Positions 7,111 through 14,435 of a DNA stretch of 21,553 nt are shown here, one piece after another; positions within the stretch are counted from its first letter, which is position 1; every line of letters starts with the position of its first letter. The position numbers were made by a program, and so were the translations under genes. Source of the DNA: an uncultured Oscillospiraceae bacterium (lineage in GTDB: Bacteria > Bacillota > Clostridia > Oscillospirales > Oscillospiraceae). The stretch is taken from the NCBI GenBank assembly GCA_905205085.1, contig CAJLCG010000030.1, forward strand, positions 1-21,553, given 5' to 3'. The notes under the pieces were generated by a model that was not told where the DNA came from, did no database searches, and saw only the letters and a program-made list of their open reading frames with translations.

Positions 7111-8982
7111 TTACCTTGCAACAACGATGCGGATGCGGCCGCCGCTGCTTTCAGCCTTGTCATACCATCCGGTGAGGGAGAGTCCCTTTTCCGTTACCCG
7201 CTGAGCAGAGGAGAGGTAGTAAGAGCCGTTGCGGTACTCGTAGATCACCACATCATCTGCCATGGTATAGGAGCGGTTTCCGGCAATGAGCGAATTGCCG
7301 CTGATGCGGTCCGCTTCCAGCTTGGTCAGCCGATACATCTTGTCCGGATTGTTGAGGTCGCCCTTAAGCATAATGCCGCCGGTGCTGACCGGGAAGCCGG
7401 TCGTACTGTTGGCCAGGGTGTATGTAGTTCCGCCCACATCATAGACGTAAGTGTAGTAGGTGGTCAGCGTGCCGGTGGGGATTTCCACCATGTCCGTGAG
7501 GATACCGTAGTGATAATTGTCTCCGGTGACGTCCTCCAAGATGAGGCGATCAATTTCGCCGCTGCCGTTCAGAGTGTAATAGAGGACCATATCCTTGTTC
7601 AAGGTAATACCGGCCAGACGGCTGGGGAAGATCCGGGTTCCGGAACCTTCATATACATCCAGAATTTCTACGCCATCGGCCAGAGGGGTGGAACCAATTT
7701 TGGTGCCTTCGCTGTTTACCTTGCCGGACAGGCGGGTGGGAGAGAGGCGTTTGAGGGATACGGTGCCGTCGGCGGCAATGTTTACCCCCACCAGGTCACC
7801 CACGTCATAGGTGTAGCTGGTGCACTCGTATTGGTAGGACTGTCCATCCGTGGCCAACAGGGTGATGGTATCTGCGGTATAGGAGGAGTGGTAGCCGTCC
7901 GAATAGGATTCCCGGGTGACTTTGGTTACCACGCCGCAGCGCTCAGAGGTGGTTTCAATGGGGGCGGTGACGGCGGCTACCTTACCTTGGCGGCCCAACA
8001 GCAGAGAGACCGTGTCGCCGATATCGTAGCTGCCAAGATCGGACAGAGCATAGACGGCAGAGGCGCTGTCCAGCTCGTAGGAGTGTCCGCCAATGGTTAC
8101 CGCGGTGGGGGCGGCGGTGTTGGGAGTAATATCCTGAATGGTGCCCACCACCTTGTCTGAGTAGACCCACAGGGTGCGCATGGATTGACACCAGTATATA
8201 ACGTCATTTTCCTGGATCTGGCTTGCAGAAGAGGGGGAACCATCCCGGGTCACAGTGGCCCCGGAGAGCGAGAAGGGAATGTTGCTCTGCCAGTCTCCGG
8301 AAGCGATCATGGGACCATCCATAACCGCGTTGATGAGGGCCACCAGATCTACCTCTCCGGCGGCATTGAGGGAGTAGCCCAGGGAGTTGATGTACGGGGT
8401 GCCGGACTTATCGTTGGTGGAGAGCAGGTTGTAGAAAAGATACATGGCGTCGTGACGGGAGAGCACGGTGCTGCTGCTCTGGGCATTGAGCCCCCGGTCC
8501 AGCTTCAGACTGTGATAAAGGGCCATCTGAGGCGTGGGATAGGCGCCGGAAAAGTCCTCGCTGCCATAGCCCAGCAGTTGCAGGACAATGGTTACCCCCT
8601 CAGCCAGCGTGATCTGATTGGAGGGGCGGAAGGTACCGTTGGAGTAGCCGGTAATGAGACCGGCAGCAACGCCTGCCTCCACAAAACCGGCTGCCCAGTG
8701 GGTGTAGGGTACGTCGGGGTAGGGGGAGGTGGAGGATTCCCCCACCTGGTCCCCGTTGGGAGAGGCCTTTACTGCCATGGTGATAAATTCAGCCCGGGTG
8801 ACCGTGCGGTCCAACTGCATGTTGCCCTGGTCATCGCCAACCATAATACCCAGAGCGTTGATGACCTGAGTCACCTCCTGCTGGGCAGGAACGGTGGTGG
8901 AGCGGGCGCCGGCCGGCAGGACCAGAAGCCCGAGAAGCAGGGCGACGGCAGTGCCGGCGGCGAGGATGGATTTCAGCTTCAT
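7111..8982 (-). CDS. Secreted SLH-domain wall protein of the exporter operon
   Basis: A 623-aa exported, wall-anchored protein and the last gene of the TetR-exporter operon, 19 nt after the permease. The ATG at 8982 follows AAAGGAGG; longer in-frame starts run into the permease gene. Residues 1-27 are a signal peptide ending PAGA. Three SLH repeats lie at about 36-74 (with D-R-T-V-T-R-A-E), 88-138 and 149-190. Residues 200-623 are beta-rich with several short hairpins of the type 'GDTVSLLLGRQGKVAAV' and 'KDMVLYYTLNGSGEIDRLIL'; I recognise no enzyme motif. Similar hairpins occur in the large SLH protein at the start of the window. Its position suggests an extracellular role for the exporter, such as a wall-level adaptor, exit duct or substrate-binding protein. 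This is inference from gene order. Confidence 0.88.
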   Translation of the reverse strand: MKLKSILAAGTAVALLLGLLVLPAGARSTTVPAQQEVTQVINALGIMVGDDQGNMQLDRTVTRAEFITMAVKASPNGDQVGESSTSPYPDVPYTHWAAGFVEAGVAAGLITGYSNGTFRPSNQITLAEGVTIVLQLLGYGSEDFSGAYPTPQMALYHSLKLDRGLNAQSSSTVLSRHDAMYLFYNLLSTNDKSGTPYINSLGYSLNAAGEVDLVALINAVMDGPMIASGDWQSNIPFSLSGATVTRDGSPSSASQIQENDVIYWCQSMRTLWVYSDKVVGTIQDITPNTAAPTAVTIGGHSYELDSASAVYALSDLGSYDIGDTVSLLLGRQGKVAAVTAPIETTSERCGVVTKVTRESYSDGYHSSYTADTITLLATDGQSYQYECTSYTYDVGDLVGVNIAADGTVSLKRLSPTRLSGKVNSEGTKIGSTPLADGVEILDVYEGSGTRIFPSRLAGITLNKDMVLYYTLNGSGEIDRLILEDVTGDNYHYGILTDMVEIPTGTLTTYYTYVYDVGGTTYTLANSTTGFPVSTGGIMLKGDLNNPDKMYRLTKLEADRISGNSLIAGNRSYTMADDVVIYEYRNGSYYLSSAQRVTEKGLSLTGWYDKAESSGGRIRIVVAR

Positions 8983-9001
8983 AAGAGGTCTACCTCCTTT
9001 G

Positions 9002-10260
<1,259 letters not shown>

Positions 10261-10261
<1 letters not shown>

Positions 10262-11013
10262 CAGGCATCCACCTCCTCATCCAGATCATCCTCTTCCGCG
10301 ATTCTGGGCTGGACAACTGCCTGGGGATCGCTGGAGTCGCCGTCGTAAATGATCTGGCCGTCCTGAAGGCGAATAATCCGCTTGGCCCGCACAGCGATGG
10401 AGTTATCGTGGGTAATAAGAACTACGGTGTCCCCTTCCCGGTTAAGCTTTTTGAGGAAGGAGAGGACTTCCCGGCTGGTGTGGGAGTCCAGCGCGCCGGT
10501 AGGCTCGTCGGCCAGAATGACGGAGGGGTTGCCCGCTAAAGCCCGGGCGATGGATACCCGCTGCTGCTGGCCGCCGGAGAGCTGATTGGGGCGGTTTTTA
10601 TATTTATCGGCCAGCCCCACCCGGTCCAGCGCGCTGAGAGCCCGCTCCCGGCGCTCCCGCTCGGGCACGCCGCCGTAAAGCAGGGGAAGCTCCACATTTT
10701 CCAGCACGTTGAGCTTAGGGATAAGGTTGTACTGCTGGAAGATAAAGCCCAGCATCTTGTTGCGGATCACCGCCTGCTGATCGTCATCCATGGTGGACAC
10801 GTCCACGCCGTCCAGAAAGTAGTGCCCGCTGGTGGGCACGTCCAGACAGCCGATGATGTTCATGGCGGTGGACTTGCCGGAGCCCGACTGGCCTACGATG
10901 GCGACAAACTCGCCCTTATCAATGGCGAAATTCACGCCATCCAGGGCCCGGACCTGGGTCTCTCCCATCTGATAGATCTTATAGACCTGCTGAAATTCAA
11001 TGAGGTGTCCCAT
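10261..11013 (-). CDS. MacB/LolD-type ABC transporter ATPase
   Basis: A 250-aa cytoplasmic ATPase that powers the neighbouring permease. All motifs are intact: Walker A 'GQSGSGKST' (41-49), Q-loop 'FQQYN' (92-96), signature 'LSGGQQQR' (145-152), Walker B with 'ILADEPTGALD' (166-176) and the H-loop His202 in 'LITHD'. The 'NIIGCLD' sequence after Walker A and 'PTGALD' are typical of the MacB/LolD subfamily. The last 15 residues are strongly acidic. The ATG at 11013 is 3 nt after the adaptor stop and its ribosome site (GGGGATG) is weak, so translation is probably coupled to the adaptor gene. Confidence 0.95.
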
Positions 11014-11016
11014 GGC

Positions 11017-12672
11017 TTACATCCCCATCATCGCGGCAAAGGGATTGGAGGCCTCGTTGACCCATACTACCACATCCCCCTCCTGCAGGCCGCTGGTAAT
11101 CTCGATGTTGTCGGTGTCATTGCGGCCCAGGGTGACTTCCCGGGTCTCCAGCTTGGAGGGGTCCACCACAGTGCCGGTTTCGTCCAGAGCGCCCTCCAGG
11201 GCCACCTGGACCGTGGGCTGATCGCTGCCCCGGTTCACCGCATCCACCGGCACGCACAGTACGGTGCCAGCCCGCTCCACAATGATGTCGGCGGAGACAT
11301 TCATGCCTGGTTTCAGGGCCTTGGCGTCATCGATGACCACAGTGACCGGATAGTTGGTTTGGCCGCTGACGGTGGTGCCGTTGATGTTTACCGTATCTAC
11401 CACGCCGGAGAAGGTGACCCCTTCCACCGCGTCGGCGGTGATGGTGACTTCCTGGCCCACCTGAATCTTGTTGATGTCCTTCTCGTCGATCTTCATTTCG
11501 AAGGTGAGAGTGGACATGTCATAGAGGACAGCCAACGTACCGCCGGCGGCAGAAAGGCTGTTGTTGTCGATGGTGTCGCCCGCTTTAAAGTTCTTTTCGA
11601 TGATGGTGCCGGAGATGGGGGCGGTAATGGTGTAGTTTTCCAGGGCGTCCTGGGCATTTTTCAGGGTGAGCTGCGCGTTCTGCAGGGAGATGGAGGCGTT
11701 CTCCAGGGAGGTTTCCGCCGAGGAGCCGCCCAGAGTAGCCAGCACCTGGCCCGCGGAGACCCGGCTGCCCACGGAGACATTCAGGCTGACCACCTCGCCG
11801 CTGCTAGTGGCGGTGATGGTCTGAGTGAGGTTAGCTTCAAAGGTACCGCTGCCGGCGCAGGCAATATCGCCTACCCGGGCGGTGGCAGAGGTTGCGGTGG
11901 TAAGTGCGCCTGGGTTCTGGACCCGAATTTTCACCTGGCGCACCAGCGCGCCGCCGTTGCCCACCAGGTCGGCGTCGGACACCGATTCCACGGTGCCGGG
12001 CAGCGTCTCCAGTGTACCGGCCAGAGTGACCTGGGCAGCGGCGCCCACGGAGATGCGGGCGGCGTCGGCAGACTGGAAGGGAAGGGTGAGTGTCATGGTG
12101 GAGGTGTCGGAGATGTCCGCGATGGGAGAGCCGGCAGCGACCAGATCACCTTTTTTGACATGCAGCTGCTGTACTACACCGGCCCCGGAGGCTTTGGGAT
12201 TGAGACCGTCCACGATGGAGTTGTAGTTGAGCTGGGCCTGCTGGACCGACAGCTGGGCCTGCTGAAGGGAGGTCTCCGCACTGCCGGGGTCGATGCGGTA
12301 GAGAACGTCTCCCTTTTCCACCTGGTCGCCTACCTCAAAGGGGGCTTCCAGCACCTCTCCGGTCACCATACCGCTGACGTTGTACGAGTCAATGGGCTGG
12401 ATGGTGCCGGTGCTGGAGACGGACACGGTCATCTCCTGCATCTGCGCAGTTCCGGTGAGATAAGCGCCTGCCAGAAGTTCTTTTCCCGCCCCCAGCATGG
12501 GCCGGATGACGAAGAAAAATAGGGCGGCCAGCACCACCAGCACCGCGATGACTACCTTCGGCCAGCGGCGCTTTTTCTTAGGTGCTTTCCACGTGGGGGC
12601 GCTGTCCTGCTCAGGAACGTCCGGAATCACGGAGGGAGCGGGAGCGGTTTGCAGTTGTTCTTTTGTTTCCAT
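11017..12672 (-). CDS. Membrane-fusion (HlyD/MacA-type) adaptor with two tandem lipoyl units
   Basis: A 551-aa adaptor that links the ABC pump to extracellular partners. The ATG at 12672 follows AAGGAG with 8 nt spacing. It has a basic cytoplasmic N-terminus (KKKRR at 32-36), a single anchor helix (about 38-58), then two apparently repeated units. Unit 1 has a lipoyl half (about 98-128), short coiled coil (131-157), second lipoyl half (162-186) and beta-barrel-like strand region (190-253). Unit 2 has a lipoyl half (284-316), coiled coil (317-347), lipoyl half ('APISGTIIEK', 351-386) and barrel (388-450). A membrane-proximal domain (about 460-540) and a Met-rich tail (MMGM) follow. SAETSL occurs in both coiled coils (131-136, 318-323). 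Usual family members have one such unit and about 350-450 aa. The family is confident; the duplication is my reading. Confidence 0.9.
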   Translation of the reverse strand: METKEQLQTAPAPSVIPDVPEQDSAPTWKAPKKKRRWPKVVIAVLVVLAALFFFVIRPMLGAGKELLAGAYLTGTAQMQEMTVSVSSTGTIQPIDSYNVSGMVTGEVLEAPFEVGDQVEKGDVLYRIDPGSAETSLQQAQLSVQQAQLNYNSIVDGLNPKASGAGVVQQLHVKKGDLVAAGSPIADISDTSTMTLTLPFQSADAARISVGAAAQVTLAGTLETLPGTVESVSDADLVGNGGALVRQVKIRVQNPGALTTATSATARVGDIACAGSGTFEANLTQTITATSSGEVVSLNVSVGSRVSAGQVLATLGGSSAETSLENASISLQNAQLTLKNAQDALENYTITAPISGTIIEKNFKAGDTIDNNSLSAAGGTLAVLYDMSTLTFEMKIDEKDINKIQVGQEVTITADAVEGVTFSGVVDTVNINGTTVSGQTNYPVTVVIDDAKALKPGMNVSADIIVERAGTVLCVPVDAVNRGSDQPTVQVALEGALDETGTVVDPSKLETREVTLGRNDTDNIEITSGLQEGDVVVWVNEASNPFAAMMGM

Positions 12673-12714
12673 TGCAGTAACTCCTTGTATATGGTGAATT
12701 GAATGGGTACAAAA

Positions 12715-13326
12715 TCAGGGTGCCTCGCTGCGTCTCTGCATGCCGCGGCGGAGGATATCCAGCTGGGCACAGAAACGGTCCCAAACGGGCTGAGGGTCTG
12801 TGTGGGACAGGGCGGCGCACAGGGCGGGGGCAGTTACGCTGACCAGGATGTGGAACATGTCCTCCAGGTCCTCGTCCCGGCGGATGGAGAGACGGGAAGC
12901 GTCGATATGACCAGACAGAGCGGCGAAAAGAGAATGGGTGCCTGCCGAGCGCAGCAGTGCGCCCTGCTGGACTCCAGCGTTGCGGTGAAGAATGGCCTGA
13001 AACTGCTGCGCAGCCGCATCCCCTCGTCGCTCCACCAGTGTCTGAAACAGAGCCTCAAAGGCAGCAAACAGGTCGCCCTGTTCCCGGGTGAGCAGTTCTT
13101 CCAGCATCTGGGTCAGTTCGTCCAGGTAGCACTGCAGCAGGTAGCGGAACAAGTCTGCTTTATCTGTGAAATACATATAAAAGCTGCCTCGAGAAATTTC
13201 AGCCTGGTGAACGATGCGGTTGATGGAGGCCTCATCAAAGGAAACCCGGGAAAACTCCTCTCTGGCGCACTGGAGAAGCTTCTCCCGCTTGCCCGGAGGA
13301 AGATGGAAAAATGTTGCACTTGGCAT
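12715..13326 (-). CDS. TetR/AcrR-family repressor, likely autoregulating the exporter operon
   Basis: A 203-aa one-component repressor. The ATG at 13326 has AGAGGT 9 nt upstream. The in-frame start at 13413 is rejected because it would place the promoter and operator inside the gene. Residues about 14-60 form the TetR helix-turn-helix, with the recognition-helix pattern 'IVHQAEISRGSFYMYFTDKADLF'. The rest is an all-helical ligand-binding domain I cannot match to a ligand. It is the first gene of the operon, 42 nt ahead of the adaptor on the same strand. A perfect palindrome overlaps the transcription start just upstream, so I infer that it represses its own operon and lets go when it binds a compound, possibly an export substrate. 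Confidence 0.93.
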   Translation of the reverse strand: MPSATFFHLPPGKREKLLQCAREEFSRVSFDEASINRIVHQAEISRGSFYMYFTDKADLFRYLLQCYLDELTQMLEELLTREQGDLFAAFEALFQTLVERRGDAAAQQFQAILHRNAGVQQGALLRSAGTHSLFAALSGHIDASRLSIRRDEDLEDMFHILVSVTAPALCAALSHTDPQPVWDRFCAQLDILRRGMQRRSEAP

Positions 13327-13350
13327 AGCGAAGATACCTCTCAAATCAGA

Positions 13351-13369
13351 ATATGACAAGTTGTCATAT
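13351..13369. promoter_or_regulatory. Perfect 19-bp palindrome: likely TetR operator
   Basis: ATATGACAA and TTGTCATAT are perfect 9-bp inverted repeats around a single central G. The site touches the -10 box of the TetR promoter and covers the expected transcription start, the standard place for a TetR-type operator. Size and symmetry match the family; binding by this particular TetR is inferred. Confidence 0.8.
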
Positions 13370-13398
13370 AGTATAGTCGCCTCTGTTTTTCCGGTCAA
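13370..13398 (-). promoter_or_regulatory. Promoter of the TetR-exporter operon
   Basis: On the minus strand TTGACC (13398-13393) and TATACT (13375-13370) are separated by exactly 17 nt, a near-consensus sigma-A promoter. The -10 is immediately followed by the palindromic operator. All five downstream minus-strand genes are packed without another clear promoter or terminator. Confidence 0.85.
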
Positions 13399-13524
13399 GG
13401 GGGAATGGGGCAATTCATAGTTTGTTCACAGCTTGTCCCCTTCATGCTTTGCATCAGGATAGCGGGCCAGGTGAGAGATCCTTCCTCACCCCATAAAAAT
13501 TTCTGACGTGTGAGGACAGAATAT

Positions 13525-13545
13525 ACCTTCCCCTAGGGGGAAGGT
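13525..13545. repeat. Perfect palindrome of unknown role
   Basis: ACCTTCCCC (13525-13533) and GGGGAAGGT (13537-13545) are perfect inverted repeats around TAG. The site lies downstream of the HAD gene terminator and upstream of the exporter promoter, with no gene of its own. It lacks a T-run on either strand. It could be a second RNA hairpin or a protein-binding site. Confidence 0.5.
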
Positions 13546-13546
13546 C

Positions 13547-13587
13547 AAGAAAAAAGAATGACGGCGCGGAAATAATTCCGCGCCGTC
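13547..13587 (-). terminator. Intrinsic terminator of the feoB-HAD operon
   Basis: A 12-bp GC-rich stem (13560-13571 with 13576-13587, ATAA/TTAT loop) is followed on the minus strand by ATTCTTTTTTCTT. It begins 13 nt after the HAD stop codon. Confidence 0.9.
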
Positions 13588-13599
13588 CGGCGTTTCTGG

Positions 13600-14403
13600 T
13601 TACGATTGTTCCATAGCCCAGCGGATGGCCTGAGCCACACCCTCGTGGGCGTTGTCTGGGGCGATATATCGGGCGGCATCCTTTACCGCCTGACATGCGT
13701 TGCCCATGGCGATGGGCGTACCCACCGCCTGGAGCATAGCCAGGTCGTTTGCACTGTCTCCCACTGCCGCGCACTGGTCCAGGGGGATGCCCCACAGCAG
13801 GGCCAGCAGAGCCAGGGTGCGCCCCTTGCTGACTCCCTTGGGGACCAGCTCAAAGTCGTGGTCGTTGGAGGAGGTGAGCTCGATTCCCTCCAGCTTGGAC
13901 AGCTCCGCTAGCGGGTAGGCGGGCTGGTTCCAGTCTCCGTGGATCTTGGTCAGGGGCAGGTCGTGCTCCTTTAAGTAGGCGATGGGGTCCTCTGTGACCA
14001 CTGCCGCGTTGTGAAAGACCGGGTAGGGAAAGGTCTTGGTCAGGGAGCGGTGGGAGAAGGAGTCCAGAACAATTTGCTCCCCGGCGAAGATCATCAGTTC
14101 GATGTCCCGGTGGAGGCACAGCTCCAGGGCCGTTTGGCTGACATCCTCCGGAATATCCCAGCGCCGCAGATGAGCTCCGGTGGAGTTATCAGACAGCACC
14201 GCGCCCCCCAGGCAGACAGACAGGTTATCGCACCCGGCCTGGGTGGAAAAGTCGGCGGCCTCTTGGGCGGAGCGTCCGGTGGACAGCACCACCTTGATGC
14301 CCGCCTGGCGGGCCTGGGCGATGGCGGCTTTGGTCTCGTCGGTGATCTGGCCCGCCGGGTCCAGCAGGGTCCCGTCCAGGTCCAGGGCGATGAGTCGGAT
14401 CAT
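13600..14403 (-). CDS. Cof-type HAD-family phosphatase
   Basis: A 267-aa cytoplasmic hydrolase of the HAD superfamily, Cof/YidA-type (cap C2B), which usually dephosphorylates sugar phosphates or other small phosphometabolites. Motif I is 'DLDGT' with the nucleophile Asp8 and general acid Asp10. Motif II Ser/Thr is in 'LSTGRS' (40-45). Motif III Lys193 is in 'GVSKG', and motif IV is 'GDSANDL' (215-221). The cap domain lies between about 85 and 185. The ATG at 14403 follows AAGGAGG nine bases upstream. It starts 32 nt after the feoB stop codon with no visible promoter, so it is probably co-transcribed with feoB; a link to iron is not implied by its family. Confidence 0.92.
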   Translation of the reverse strand: MIRLIALDLDGTLLDPAGQITDETKAAIAQARQAGIKVVLSTGRSAQEAADFSTQAGCDNLSVCLGGAVLSDNSTGAHLRRWDIPEDVSQTALELCLHRDIELMIFAGEQIVLDSFSHRSLTKTFPYPVFHNAAVVTEDPIAYLKEHDLPLTKIHGDWNQPAYPLAELSKLEGIELTSSNDHDFELVPKGVSKGRTLALLALLWGIPLDQCAAVGDSANDLAMLQAVGTPIAMGNACQAVKDAARYIAPDNAHEGVAQAIRWAMEQS

Positions 14404-14435
14404 AAATTAGGTCCTCCTTCAAAGGGTATCATATC

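Noticed and set aside
10822..12522. 566-codon plus-strand reading frame opposite the ABC ATPase and adaptor genes
   Set aside because: It is codon-aligned with the adaptor, His/Gly/Asp-rich and featureless, while the minus strand encodes clear families with good ribosome sites.
12687..12714. Possible internal promoter (TTGTAC and TATACA) between TetR and the adaptor gene
   Set aside because: The spacer is about 15 nt and both boxes are weak; co-transcription from the upstream promoter is simpler.
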